A stretch of DNA of 61,236 nt. Source: Muribaculaceae bacterium. Lineage in GTDB: Bacteria; Bacteroidota; Bacteroidia; Bacteroidales; Muribaculaceae. The stretch is taken from the NCBI GenBank assembly GCA_029058745.1, contig JAIDXM010000023.1, positions 1 to 61,236 on the forward strand, read 5' to 3'. Made by a program: the position numbers and the translations under genes. The notes under the pieces are model-generated. The model was not told the origin of the DNA. It worked only from the letters and a program-made list of their open reading frames with translations, and did no database searches. Each line of letters opens with the position of its first letter. Within the stretch, counting starts at the first letter, position 1. Shown here piece after piece: positions 45,809 to 55,700 of the stretch.

Positions 45809-45991
45809 AAAGTATGTGCGGTTCCATATAAAGGAAAATCGGTGCGATTGAGCATAAAGGCTAACGGGATGGATTTGGAGTTTTTGTATGATGGCAATCG
45901 AATAGGTGGAATACAGTCGTATCGTCCGCTATGTGATGATGGTAAGTTCAATAAGTTCAATGGCACCGGAGTCGGTTATGTCTTGAGATGA
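45809..45991 (+). pseudogene. In-frame remainder of the GH43 gene beyond the TAG stop
   Basis: After the TAG at 45806-45808 the same frame reads 60 codons to TGA (45989-45991). It encodes segments typical of the GH43 C-terminal beta-sandwich: VPYKGKSVRLSIKANGMDLE, FLYDGNRIG and GTGVGYVLR. With it the full protein would be about 489 residues. A single nonsense change is the simplest explanation; sequencing error or read-through cannot be excluded. Confidence 0.78.
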
Positions 45992-46023
45992 CATTGTATG
46001 AGTCTCCTGAAAGATGGGGCGTG

Positions 46024-46818
46024 CTATAGGAGTTTGAAATGCCGCAGAGCGTTCACAACACCGTTTTCGATGGCGGGGGTCGTGACGTAGTCAGCGGCTT
46101 TTTTCACATTGTCTTCAGCATTGCCCATCGCGATTCCGATTGCTACATGACGTAGCATCCCGATGTCATTGTCTCCGTCGCCGAATGCCATTGTCTCTGA
46201 CAGTGGTATTCCGAAATACTCAATCATCCTGTCGATTCCGACGCTTTTGTCACTTCCTGTCGGGATTATATCGCAGAAAAGTGGGTTCCAGCTTGTGGCG
46301 ACGCAATTTTTAAGGATATCCTTCATGAGCCCGCTTTTGCTACGTTCACTTTCAGACCCGAATGCTATGAGTTGTACAATTTCCTTGCCACAGGCGTTTT
46401 GAAGTGCTTGGATATTGAAATGAGAAAGGTGTAACAGGTCGGCTACATATCTCACCTCATCATTCATTCTGTTGATAAAAATCCCTCCTTCAGCCGGGAC
46501 TACAACAATAGGCAAGTCCGAGTGTCCGGAGAATGATATAAGACGGTGAATGTCTTGAGGGTCTATCGTTTTCTTATATATGCAGGTTTTCCGGTCAGAT
46601 AGCAGGCACATCCCTCCATTGACTGTGACATAGCCATCAAATTCGGAGTCACCAAGATTGTCAATCCATTCAGGATGTCGTCCTGTGGATATGAATACTT
46701 TCACTCCGTTGTCCCGAAGCCTGGCTATCGCCTCTTTGACCTCATGTGGGATTCCATTGTGTCCCAATGGCACGAGGGTGCCGTCGATGTCGAAAAAAAC
46801 CGCTTTGACTCTGTTCAT
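46024..46818 (-). CDS. HAD-superfamily Cof-type sugar/nucleotide phosphatase
   Basis: This cytoplasmic phosphatase of 264 residues belongs to HAD subfamily IIB (Cof). Motif I is FFDIDGTLVPL with the nucleophile Asp10 and Asp12, motif II is VFISTGRHPEW, motif III is the Lys region TGSDKSVGIDRM, and motif IV is MAFGDGDNDIGML. The C2-type cap lies between about 85 and 185. Members act on sugar phosphates or flavin precursors; the substrate is unknown. It is convergent with the GH43 gene and divergent from the small secreted protein gene; no promoter was recognised. Confidence 0.92.
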   Translation of the reverse strand: MNRVKAVFFDIDGTLVPLGHNGIPHEVKEAIARLRDNGVKVFISTGRHPEWIDNLGDSEFDGYVTVNGGMCLLSDRKTCIYKKTIDPQDIHRLISFSGHSDLPIVVVPAEGGIFINRMNDEVRYVADLLHLSHFNIQALQNACGKEIVQLIAFGSESERSKSGLMKDILKNCVATSWNPLFCDIIPTGSDKSVGIDRMIEYFGIPLSETMAFGDGDNDIGMLRHVAIGIAMGNAEDNVKKAADYVTTPAIENGVVNALRHFKLL

Positions 46819-47029
46819 ATTTTTATAACGAGAGTGGAGATGCTTTGTTTTATGAAGAGGAGTGCGATTTCTTCAGATTGCATATGCATGGCGCTTATCC
46901 CGATACCACTAAACAAATATTAAGGATGTCCAAAAAAAAATAAAAAAGAGGGGCGTGATGTAACTTCCGAGCGTAAAATGACTCATACTATTATAACAAA
47001 CACAAGCAATAGTAAAAACACGTAGTATT

Positions 47030-47473
47030 ATGCGAACTTTCCTGCTTTCATTATCAATTGCCTTGACTATGGCAACGACTGTGTCAGGCATGTCATTGTC
47101 TGCTTCTACCGTATCCGCTCCAGCGGCAACAGCGTTGATGTCATCGCAACGTCATAGCCATGGACGTCCGGGGGGCTCTCCGGGACATGGGAAGCCTAAT
47201 CATAAGGAATATAGCCGGCTTATCCGTAAGGCCGGGGAGTGTAGGCGTAAGGCTGCCAGGTATCATCGACAGGCACAGGAAAAATACATCCAGGCTGAGA
47301 GATACCAGCGAGACGCCGACATGTATGCACGCCGTCATCAATACGGGCGTAGCAGATCGGCTATGAATAAGGCAAACAGTTGCAGACGTAAGTATGACGA
47401 CCTGATGCGTAAATGTAATGAGCAGGAGCGTCTGGCTATGAAATATGAGCGTCAGGCCGAACGCCTTCGGTAG
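47030..47473 (+). CDS. Small, very basic secreted protein of unknown function
   Basis: I recognise no family. The 147-residue product has a signal peptide (about 1-20, MRTFLLSLSIALTMATTVSG), a Ser/Ala-rich stretch, a His/Gly/Pro-rich segment (HSHGRPGGSPGHGKPNHK) and then about 90 residues that are almost entirely charged helix, rich in Arg, Lys, Gln and Tyr. The helix has a loose repeat of the type RKAxRYxRQAxxKYxQAERY. Two Cys (CRRKAARY and CRRKYDDL) and a third (KCNEQE) could form disulfides. It may bind nucleic acid, LPS or the cell wall. Its stop is followed directly by the last codon of the convergent transporter gene with no gap and no terminator. Confidence 0.7.
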   Translation: MRTFLLSLSIALTMATTVSGMSLSASTVSAPAATALMSSQRHSHGRPGGSPGHGKPNHKEYSRLIRKAGECRRKAARYHRQAQEKYIQAERYQRDADMYARRHQYGRSRSAMNKANSCRRKYDDLMRKCNEQERLAMKYERQAERLR

Positions 47474-48832
47474 TCATATAATGCCGATAGAGTTCAGGAA
47501 AATCAGGAATATGGCGGCGGGGCATATCCAGCGTAGAAAGAACAGTAGCAGACTTAAAAGCCTGAACCGATGTTTCCCATTGTCGGTAAGCTCATCTTTT
47601 ACGAATCTCTTGTTTATAAGCCATCCTGTGAATATGGAACATATCATCCCTCCAATCGGGAGACATATGTTGGATGAAAGATAGTCGAACATATCGAAAA
47701 AAGTCATCCCTGATATTTTAAGGTGATTTAGAGGCCCGAAACTCAATGCGCACAGTAATCCTCCCACAGCACCAATGGCACTTGACACGACAGTCGCTTT
47801 CTTACGACTCCATCTCTTTTCCTCACAGAAATATGTGATTGAAATTTCGCTCATAGAGACAGTGGAAGTAAGAGAGGCGAGGAAAAGAAGGAGGAAGAAG
47901 AGGGTTGACCATGCGGCGCCTCCAGGAAACCTGCTGAAGATATATGGCAATACTTCAAACACGAGAGTAGGCCCGGCTTCCGGGGATATGCCGAAAGAGA
48001 AGACGGCCGGGAAAATCACTATGCCTGCAAGGATTGCAACAGAAGAGTCGAGCACGGCTGTCGTGACGGCGGTTTTTCCCAGTCTGTTGTCTTTGTTGAA
48101 ATAGGACGCGTATGTCATCATGCATCCGAGTCCGAGGCTGAGAGAGAAAAAGGCTTGGCCGAGTGCGCCCAGCAACACGGAGGGGGAAATCTTGCTGAAG
48201 TCAGGCTTGAAAAGGAATGTCACGCCTTCTTTGAATCCGGGAAGCGTGAAGGAGTTTATGCAGAATGCCGCCAGCAGGATAAAGAATAGTGGCATCAGGA
48301 TATTGGAAGCCCGTTCAATCCCTTTTGTGACACCTCCTATAAGAATAATGAAGTTGCACATGAGGAATACAAACGTCCATATCACCGGGCGCCATCCTGT
48401 TGTGAGATTGACAAACTGTCCGTGTCCGGTCTGTGTATCGGAGAAATCAAGTTGTCCGAATAAAGAAGACAGGCAATATTCAATGGTCCATCCCGCCACA
48501 ACAGAATAAAAGCTGAGGATAAGAATGGAAGCGAGGATTCCGATATATCCGGCGAAGTGCCAGTTGCGGTCAGGGCGTAGTTTACGGTATGCACCGAAGA
48601 TATTGCTCCGTGTTCCGCGTCCGATACAGAATTCCGCACATAATAAAGGAATGCCAATCATGAAGACGAACGCAAGATAGCATATCATGAATGCTCCCCC
48701 TCCGTGTATTCCGGCCTCATAGGGGAACCTCCATATGTTTCCCAAACCTACGGCAGACCCGACTGTTGTCGCTACAGCACCGAATTTAGTGGCGAATACC
48801 GCCCTCTCATTATTGTCAGCAGATAGTCCCAT
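47474..48832 (-). CDS. Neurotransmitter:sodium symporter (NSS) family transporter
   Basis: This 452-residue inner-membrane sodium-dependent transporter has the LeuT-type start: GSAVGLGNIWRFPYEAGIHG in TM1 with the unwound GLGNIWRFP, then GGGAFMICYLAFVFMIGIPL in TM2. Further segments include SFYSVVAGWTIEYCLSSLFG and GALGQAFFSLSLGLGCMMTY in TM6. About eleven helices are visible. The short bacterial form lacks the long extracellular loop. Substrate is probably an amino acid; sequence does not say which. The start at 48832 follows a -7 element at 48856-48863 by only 23 bases. Its last base lies next to the end of the small secreted protein gene. Confidence 0.93.
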   Translation of the reverse strand: MGLSADNNERAVFATKFGAVATTVGSAVGLGNIWRFPYEAGIHGGGAFMICYLAFVFMIGIPLLCAEFCIGRGTRSNIFGAYRKLRPDRNWHFAGYIGILASILILSFYSVVAGWTIEYCLSSLFGQLDFSDTQTGHGQFVNLTTGWRPVIWTFVFLMCNFIILIGGVTKGIERASNILMPLFFILLAAFCINSFTLPGFKEGVTFLFKPDFSKISPSVLLGALGQAFFSLSLGLGCMMTYASYFNKDNRLGKTAVTTAVLDSSVAILAGIVIFPAVFSFGISPEAGPTLVFEVLPYIFSRFPGGAAWSTLFFLLLFLASLTSTVSMSEISITYFCEEKRWSRKKATVVSSAIGAVGGLLCALSFGPLNHLKISGMTFFDMFDYLSSNICLPIGGMICSIFTGWLINKRFVKDELTDNGKHRFRLLSLLLFFLRWICPAAIFLIFLNSIGII

Positions 48833-48855
48833 ATACAGTTAATGTTTCATATTTG

Positions 48856-48863
48856 CAAAATTA
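48856..48863 (-). promoter_or_regulatory. Promoter -7 element for the NSS transporter gene
   Basis: On the minus strand TAATTTTG matches TAnnTTTG and lies 23 bases upstream of the ATG. No -33 TTG was found. Confidence 0.5.
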
Positions 48864-48896
48864 ATTAATATTTATGAATATTTGCCATGGATTTGT

Positions 48897-48927
48897 TTTG
48901 CGAATTTATTTTTTTTCTATAATTTTG
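48897..48927 (+). promoter_or_regulatory. Consensus promoter pointing into a gene-free leader
   Basis: TTTG (48897-48900), a 19-base spacer and TAATTTTG (48920-48927) form a full Bacteroidetes promoter. The first protein gene it could serve starts about 395 bases later, so it implies either a long leader, the 41-codon ORF, or a small RNA. Confidence 0.65.
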
Positions 48928-48973
48928 GATTTAATAACAATTGAAGTTGAATTGGATGTAGAGTCGATAGATA

Positions 48974-49099
48974 ATGTGTTATAATCAGGCTGACTGTATT
49001 TATTTGATATACAGAGTTGCTGATGAGCTTATGGCGGTTTGTTCTAATGAGAAACAGATTCGGACATGTAAATGTCGTTTCAATCATAATGATTGGTGA
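48974..49099 (+). CDS. Possible 41-codon Cys-rich small ORF ahead of the methionine operon
   Basis: An ATG-to-TGA frame starting MCYNQADCIY and ending CRFNHNDW has five Cys (residues 2, 8, 23, 32 and 34) and two Met in 41 residues. It starts about 40 bases after the predicted transcription start of the 48897-48927 promoter. It could be a leader peptide for attenuation of the sulfur amino acid operon, or chance: frames of this length are common in AT-rich DNA. No homology is known to me. Confidence 0.25.
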   Translation: MCYNQADCIYLIYRVADELMAVCSNEKQIRTCKCRFNHNDW

Positions 49100-49146
49100 T
49101 TGCCAAATTATTGTTGATTTTATATAGCATATTCAATAAATGTTGT

Positions 49147-49154
49147 TAATTTTG
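49147..49154 (+). promoter_or_regulatory. Second promoter -7 element ahead of the methionine operon
   Basis: TAATTTTG matches TAnnTTTG and lies about 173 bases before the operon's first ATG. The -33 region is not consensus. Confidence 0.4.
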
Positions 49155-49327
49155 TAGGAGATTTCTCATCAATGATATGTTTGCTGAACATAATGGCATG
49201 TCCTGAAGAATCATAGATTCAATAATTGATTGTATAATAGGGATATGATTGGTTTCGGCTTTCATATTGATTGAGGGAGAGAAAAACCTGTCAGGACAGG
49301 GGAAGAATTTGTAACGAAACAGAACAC

Positions 49328-50527
49328 ATGAAGAAGGAAACAAGAGCAATCCATACCTCTTATCAGAGACGGGACGCATATGATGCGTTGCAGATGCCTG
49401 TGTATCATACATTGGCATATGAATTCGATAATGCCGACGTTATGGCGGATTCTTTTTGCGGACGTAGCGATGCTCCTGATTATTCCCGGGTTCTCAATCC
49501 GACGGTGACATACTTTGAACGGCGTGTCGCGAATCTGACCGGCGCGAAGGAAGTGAGTGCCTTCTCTTCGGGAATGGCAGCCATAAGCGCGATGCTCTTT
49601 TCCGCGTCGTCCGCAGGCAAGAATATAGTTAGTTCCCGTCATCTTTTCGGGAATACATATCTTCTTCTCACCGGCACATTGAAGCGATTCGGAGTGGAGG
49701 CACGATTGTGTGATCTCACGAATCCGGAGGAAGTGAAGAGATGTGTTGACAAAGACACTTGTTGCATTTTCCTTGAGAGTGTCACGAATCCTCAGATGGA
49801 GGTGGCGGATGTCAGGGCAATCTCCAGGATTGCTAAATCGCAGGGTATTCCGCTAATAGCCGACACTACGATTGTCCCTTTCACGCAGTTTGACGGACGC
49901 GAGATTGGTCTCGATTTTCAGGTTGTGTCAACTACAAAGTATGTCTCCGGGGGCGCGACAAGCCTGGGTGGAGTCATAATAGATTATGGTAATTTCCCGG
50001 CCATCTCCACTCTGATAAAGAAGGATGCGGTGTTCAATCTCGGAGCCTACATGACACCCCATGCCGCGTATATGCAGACGCTGGGGCTTGAGACTCTAAA
50101 GGTGAGATATGACCGCCAGTCGCAGTCTGCATTGGCAATAGCGCGGAAGTTGAAGGATGTTCCCGGAGTTGAGGCTGTATCATATCCCGGACTTGAGGAC
50201 AATAAGTGGAATGCGGTGTTCAGGAATCTTTACGGAGAAGCCGGCGGGGCCATGATTACCTTTGACCTTCCGGATGCCGAGAGTTGCAAGCGTTTCATAA
50301 ATGCTCTGGAGATGGTTCACCGTGCCACAAATTTATTTGACAACCGTTCGCTCGCCATTCATCCGGCAAGCACTATTTTCGGGCCGCTTTCACCAGAGAC
50401 AAGAGAGGAGATGGATATATCAGACAAGACAATCCGGCTTTCCATTGGACTTGAGGCTCCAGAGGATATTTTCAGTGATCTGTCGCAGGCAATAGAGAAG
50501 GCAACGGGAGGTGTCAGCGGGGAGTGA
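49328..50527 (+). CDS. Transsulfuration-family PLP enzyme (Cys/Met metabolism)
   Basis: This cytoplasmic PLP enzyme of 399 residues is of the cystathionine gamma-synthase/O-acetylhomoserine sulfhydrylase/methionine gamma-lyase group. Visible motifs: YSRVLNPTVTYFERRVANL, FSSGMAAISAML, then ESVTNPQMEVADV, IADTTIVPF and the PLP-binding Lys204 in STTKYVSGGATSLGG. Gene context (PatB-type lyase, MetF and MetH follow) favours homocysteine synthesis from an activated homoserine; the exact reaction cannot be set from sequence. The start at 49328 (MKKETRAIHTSYQRRD) fits the family; the frame is open upstream to a TTG at 49271. The next gene starts 4 bases after its stop. Confidence 0.9.
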   Translation: MKKETRAIHTSYQRRDAYDALQMPVYHTLAYEFDNADVMADSFCGRSDAPDYSRVLNPTVTYFERRVANLTGAKEVSAFSSGMAAISAMLFSASSAGKNIVSSRHLFGNTYLLLTGTLKRFGVEARLCDLTNPEEVKRCVDKDTCCIFLESVTNPQMEVADVRAISRIAKSQGIPLIADTTIVPFTQFDGREIGLDFQVVSTTKYVSGGATSLGGVIIDYGNFPAISTLIKKDAVFNLGAYMTPHAAYMQTLGLETLKVRYDRQSQSALAIARKLKDVPGVEAVSYPGLEDNKWNAVFRNLYGEAGGAMITFDLPDAESCKRFINALEMVHRATNLFDNRSLAIHPASTIFGPLSPETREEMDISDKTIRLSIGLEAPEDIFSDLSQAIEKATGGVSGE

Positions 50528-50531
50528 AGTT

Positions 50532-51710
50532 ATGGAGAAGTATGATTTCGACGAAGTGATTGAGCGCCGTGGAAGCGGCGCCATAAAGACCGATCTTCTT
50601 GAGGAACGGTTCGGAAGGGCCGATTTGCTCGCCGCATGGGTTGCCGATATGGATTTCGCTACTCCGCCGTTCATAATGGATGCAATCAGAAAGAGACTTG
50701 ACCATCCTATTCTTGGATACACAGCGGAGCCGTCAGACTATCGTCCGTCCATAATTGAATGGGAGAGGAATCTTCATGGGTGGGATATCAAACCGGAATG
50801 GATAAGCTATATACCCGGAATCGTGAAAGGAATCGGGATGGTGATAAATGTATTCACCAACCCGGGCGACAGTGTGATAATCATGCCTCCGGTCTATCAC
50901 CCATTCCGTATCACCACGCAGGAAAACGGAAGGAATGTGTTGAATATCCCTTTGATAGAAGACGTCGAGCATCGTTACCATATGGATTACGAGGCGCTGG
51001 AGTCGCTCCCCATAAAAAAAGGATTGCTCCTGCTTGCCAATCCCCACAATCCCGGAGGCCGTATTTGGTCGCGGGAGGAGCTGGCACGCCTGGCTTCGAT
51101 ATGCAAAAGGAAGGGAATAATGGTGGTATCTGACGAGATACATGCCGACTTGGCTTTATGGGGCATGCGTCATACACCTTTTGCCACAGTTAGCGATGAG
51201 GCGGCAGAAATCAGCATCACTTTTTGTGCTCCTACAAAGACATTCAATATTCCGGGAGTGGTTAGTTCGTTCTCGGTAATACCGGATTCCGGAATACGGG
51301 AACAGTTCTATGGCTGGCTTGCGGCAAACGAGTTTGGGGATGCTCCAGTGTTCTCTCACATAGCGGCCATAGCGGCTTACCGCCATGGCGCGGAATGGCG
51401 CGGGCAGATGCTTGAATATGTGGAAGACAATATAAAGTTTGTCGAGAGGTATTGCCATGAACATATTCCGGGAGTGAAGGCATTGCGTCCCGAGGCTTCT
51501 TTCCTGGTGTGGCTTGACTGTCGGGGTCTTGGCCTTGACCAGAAGTCACTCGTTGACCTCTTTGTCAACAAGGCTCGTATAGCCCTTAATGACGGGGAGA
51601 TGTTTGGGGATGAAGGGAAGGGTTTTATGCGTCTGAACGTCGCGACCCCTCGTTCAGAACTCGAGAAGGTGGTATGCCGCCTTAGAGAAGCCGTAGCATC
51701 CATAAACTAA
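50532..51710 (+). CDS. MalY/PatB-family cystathionine beta-lyase (C-S lyase)
   Basis: This PLP enzyme (fold type I, 392 residues) most likely cleaves cystathionine to homocysteine, pyruvate and ammonia. Family segments in order: AAWVADMDFATPPFI, GYTAEP, VYHPF, LLLANPHNPGGRIWSREEL, VVSDEIHADL and the PLP-binding Lys236 in CAPTKTFNIPG; a C-terminal RLNVATPRSEL closes the site. The ATG at 50532 (MEKYDFDEVIERRGSGAIK) matches relatives; a GTG at 50511 overlaps the preceding gene. It sits 4 bases after the transsulfuration gene and 5 before metF, so the operon is tightly packed. Confidence 0.92.
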   Translation: MEKYDFDEVIERRGSGAIKTDLLEERFGRADLLAAWVADMDFATPPFIMDAIRKRLDHPILGYTAEPSDYRPSIIEWERNLHGWDIKPEWISYIPGIVKGIGMVINVFTNPGDSVIIMPPVYHPFRITTQENGRNVLNIPLIEDVEHRYHMDYEALESLPIKKGLLLLANPHNPGGRIWSREELARLASICKRKGIMVVSDEIHADLALWGMRHTPFATVSDEAAEISITFCAPTKTFNIPGVVSSFSVIPDSGIREQFYGWLAANEFGDAPVFSHIAAIAAYRHGAEWRGQMLEYVEDNIKFVERYCHEHIPGVKALRPEASFLVWLDCRGLGLDQKSLVDLFVNKARIALNDGEMFGDEGKGFMRLNVATPRSELEKVVCRLREAVASIN

Positions 51711-51715
51711 CAGAC

Positions 51716-52666
51716 ATGAGAATAATAGACATAATCAACGACAGCCGGAATCCATTGTTTTCATTCGAGATTCTACCGCCGCTGAAAGGGAACAGCATCT
51801 TTAGGGTTTATGATATAATCGAGAAACTGAAGAGGTTTGACCCGAAGTTCGTGAATATCACGTCGCACCACAGCGAATATATCTACAAACCGCTTCCGGA
51901 CGGCACACACCGGAGGGTGAGCGTCGTGAAGCGTCCAGGCACTGTGGCTATCGCGGCTGCTATACAGAACAGGTATGGACTCATACCTGTGCCACATATA
52001 ATATGCAAGGGATTCTCCAGGGAGGAGACGGAATATGCGTTGCTTGACCTGAATTTCCTTGGAATCACCAATCTCCTTGTGTTGAGAGGCGATGAGAAAG
52101 GGGCTGACCCTATGCATGGTCAGGGTCATTCACATCAGTATGCGACAGAATTGCAGAATCAGATTAACCTCTTCAACAAGGGGATTGGTCTTGACGACAT
52201 GAATATAGAGGGAATAGAGACCCCGTTCTCATATGGCATGGCATGCTATCCGGAGAAGCATGAGGAGGCCCCGAATATGGAGTCTGACCTGTATTATCTG
52301 AAAAAGAAAGTCGAGAATGGCGCCGATTATCTAATCACACAGATGTTTTTTGACAACGAGAAGTATTTCTCTTTTGTCGAGAGATGTCGGGCAGAGGGTA
52401 TCACCGTGCCTATAATACCAGGAATAAAGCCGATATCCAAAAAGACACAGCTTACGGTGTTGCCAAAGATATTCCGCACAGATATTCCTGAGGAGCTCGC
52501 ATCCCGCATCAGGGAGAGCAAGAGTGATTCCGAGGTTAAGGAAGCCGGCATCGAGTGGGGCATCCGGCAGTGCATGGAATTGATGGAGAAAGGTGCTCCC
52601 GGTATTCATTTCTATACGATGAGTGTTTCCGACAGTGTGTCTAAGATAGCCGAAAAATTGTTCTGA
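51716..52666 (+). CDS. metF: Methylenetetrahydrofolate reductase
   Basis: MetF reduces 5,10-methylene-THF to 5-methyl-THF, the methyl donor of methionine synthase, using FAD. The N-terminal FSFEILPPLKG and VNITSHHSEY segments, IPVPHIICKGFSREETEYAL, the NLLVLRGDEKG loop and the C-terminal DYLITQMFFDNEKYFSFVER, IPIIPGIKPIS and FYTMS are typical of the TIM-barrel family. The 316-residue length is slightly above E. coli MetF because of inserts around residues 135-190. It lies 50 bases before metH, its metabolic partner. Confidence 0.96.
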   Translation: MRIIDIINDSRNPLFSFEILPPLKGNSIFRVYDIIEKLKRFDPKFVNITSHHSEYIYKPLPDGTHRRVSVVKRPGTVAIAAAIQNRYGLIPVPHIICKGFSREETEYALLDLNFLGITNLLVLRGDEKGADPMHGQGHSHQYATELQNQINLFNKGIGLDDMNIEGIETPFSYGMACYPEKHEEAPNMESDLYYLKKKVENGADYLITQMFFDNEKYFSFVERCRAEGITVPIIPGIKPISKKTQLTVLPKIFRTDIPEELASRIRESKSDSEVKEAGIEWGIRQCMELMEKGAPGIHFYTMSVSDSVSKIAEKLF

Positions 52667-52716
52667 TTTTTCGGAGACTGACTCATAGATTAATTTATCC
52701 AATTGAATAAGCGTTG

Positions 52717-55700
52717 ATGGAATCAAAAGAATTGAAATCTGTTCTCGAAGACCGCGTGCTTGTGCTTGACGGCGCGATGGGCACAATGATACAGCGTCTT
52801 GGAATTGGGGAGAGCGAGTATAGGGGAGAACGTTTTTCCTCATATCCCGGGAAACTGTCAGGATGTAATGACCTGCTTTGTCTGACATTGCCGGAAGAGA
52901 TAAAGAAAATTCATAAGGCGTATCTTGACGCAGGGGCAGATATCATATCCACCAACTCTTTCAATGCCAATGCGGTGTCGATGTCGGACTATGGACTTCA
53001 GGAAATTCCGGGTATTATCCGCGAAATAAACCGCAGGTCGGCGGAGATTGCCTTGGAGGCTGTTATGGAGGCGGATAAGCGACCATATGGAGGGCGTGCT
53101 TTCGTGGCCGGCTCGGTAGGCCCCACCAACCGCACGGCCTCGATGAGTCCGGATGTGGCCGATCCGGCATACCGCAATGTGACATATCATGACTTGCTGG
53201 ATGCCTATACAGAGCAGATTGAGGGGCTGACAGAGGGTGGTGTGGATATCATACTTTTTGAGACTGTGTTCGACACTCTCAATCTTAAGGCCGGGCTTGA
53301 CGCCGCGAGGAGTGTTATGGAGAAGACTGGCCGATGCTTGCCTGTTATGGTGTCTGCCACTGTCTCAGACAAAGCCGGACGTACACTCTCAGGACAAACA
53401 ATCGGCGCTTTCGTCACTTCCGTGGAGGATTATGACAATGTTGTAAGTCTTGGACTGAACTGTAGTTTCGGGCCTGAAGACATTTTGCCATATCTGAGAG
53501 AATTGGGAGAGTCAACGTCTTGTTATGTCAGTTGCCATCCCAATGCCGGACTTCCGGATGCGCTTGGCGAATATAGAGAGACTCCGGAGCGTTTCGCCAT
53601 GCATGTGGGGCGTATGCTTCGTGATGGACTTGTGAATATCGCGGGAGGGTGTTGCGGCACAACCCCGTCTCACATAGAGGCTCTTGTCCGGATATTGCCT
53701 GAGGCGAGGGTACATGTCCCGACTGTCAAGGAGAACGCGTTGCGTGTGTCCGGACTTGAAATGGTGGAGGTGCTTCCGGAGAATAATTTCGTAAATGTCG
53801 GAGAGCGGTGTAATGTTGCCGGTTCCCGCAAATTCCTGCGACTCATAAAAGAGAAAAAGTATGACGAGGCCATGATGATAGCGTCTCGTCAGGTGGCTGA
53901 TGGGGCGATGGTCGTGGATGTCAATATGGACGATGCATTGCTTGACGCCCGTGAGGAGATGGTGCATTTTCTCCGTTATATGGCTTCAGACCCGGATGTG
54001 GCTCGTGTGCCTGTGATGGTTGACTCCTCAGATTGGGATGTGGTTGAGGCTGCTCTTGAGAATCTTCAGGGTAAGAGTATCGTCAATTCAATATCGTTAA
54101 AGGAGGGGGAAGAGGCCTTCATACAGAAAGGACGGAGAATAAAGGAACTTGGGGCAGCCGTGATTGTAATGGCTTTTGACGAGACTGGACAGGCAGACAC
54201 TTTCTCGCGTAAGATTGAAGTGTGTGAGAGGGCATACAGGATTCTTGTCGATAAATGCGGATTCAAGCCTGATGACGTGATATTCGATGTGAATGTCATG
54301 GCGGTTGCCACCGGAATGGAGGAACATGCACGTTATGGGATTGATTTCATTAAGGCGGTGGAATGGGTCAAGAAGAATCTTCCGGGCGCAAGGACAAGCG
54401 GAGGAATCAGCAATCTCTCATTTGCTTTCCGTGGGAAAAACAGCTTGCGTGAAGCAATGCATGCGGTGTTCCTTTATCATGCCATAAAGGCAGGTCTTGA
54501 CATGGGCATTGTGAATCCTTCGAGTTCAGTCACATATGATGATATCGAACCAACCCTAAGGGAACTTATAGAGGATGTCGTGCTCGCACGCCGTTCCGGG
54601 GCATCGGACGAACTTGCGGCATATGCCGCGAATGACATTCCATCGGTCAATAAAGAGGCGGAAAGGGAAGAGCGTAATCTTGACGTTCCTGTGGCGGCAA
54701 GGCTTACAGAGGCCATCGTGAAAGGGCGGTCGGAATATCTTGCCTCCGATCTCGATGAAGCGCTTGTATCGTATGGAACTCCAGTAGAGATAATAGAGGG
54801 TCCCCTGATGGATGGAATGAATCGTGTCGGGGAGTTGTTCGGAGAGGGGAAAATGTTTCTGCCGCAGGTTGTGAAGACCGCGAGGACCATGAAGCTGGCG
54901 GTTGAGCATCTGAAGCCGCATATGGAGATGTCGGGAGGCGGGACACCGGTGAGCAAAGCCGGCAAGATAGTGTTCGCGACAGTGAAGGGAGATGTGCATG
55001 ATATCGGGAAGAACATCGTGTCGATAGTGTTGGCATGCAACAATTATGAGGTTATTGACCTTGGGGTGATGGTTCCTGCGGAAACGATAGTCGAGACTGT
55101 AAGAAGGGAGAAACCGGATTTGGTGTGTCTGTCCGGACTCATAACCCCCTCTCTCTCCGAGATGGTGAATGTGGCGAAAGCCATGGAGGAGGCAGGACTT
55201 GATGTCCCGTTGCTTGTTGGAGGTGCCACCACTTCAAAGGTGCATACAGCCTTGAAGATTGCCCCTGTGTATAAGGGGGCGGTGGTTCATGCCGGCGATG
55301 CGTCACAGAATCCGTTGATAGCGGCCACTCTGCTCAATGAGGCCACACACGACGAGTATGTCCGGAATATAGAGACGGAATACGAGAAAGTCAGGCGAGA
55401 TTATCGCAGAGGCGAGTCGCTGTTGCCGCTTGATGAGGCCCGGAGAAGGCGGACGACGTGTGATGACAGTTATGAGCCTGTTCATCCGGTCTATGGTATA
55501 GGGAAAGACATTATACTCGACATTTCATTGGATGACATTGTGCCGTTCATAAACTGGAAGATGTTTTTTCATGCGTGGAGAATATCCGGCAGATTCCTTG
55601 AGGGATTCCCATATGACGGATGTGAATCATGTGTGGCCACGTGGAAGGCCTCGCTGAGGGATGACGACCGGGAGCGTGGGGAAGAGGCTTATCTCCTCTA

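Larger units (their letters stand above)
48833..49327. other. Intergenic region with divergent promoters and a long leader
   Basis: This 495-base AT-rich stretch has a minus-strand -7 element for the NSS gene, a good plus-strand promoter at 48897-48927, a 41-codon ORF at 48974-49099 and a second plus-strand -7 element at 49147-49154. A small hairpin (CCTGT CAGG ACAGG) lies about 25 bases before the methionine operon start. I see no SAM-I, SAM-II or other known riboswitch core. Confidence 0.55.

Noticed and set aside
46940..47029. Possible ECF-sigma promoter (GTAACTTC region) before the small secreted protein
   Set aside because: The match is too loose, and no ECF sigma factor or anti-sigma gene lies in the window.
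49160..49327. SAM riboswitch before the methionine operon
   Set aside because: I looked for the conserved SAM-I and SAM-II core sequences and did not find them.
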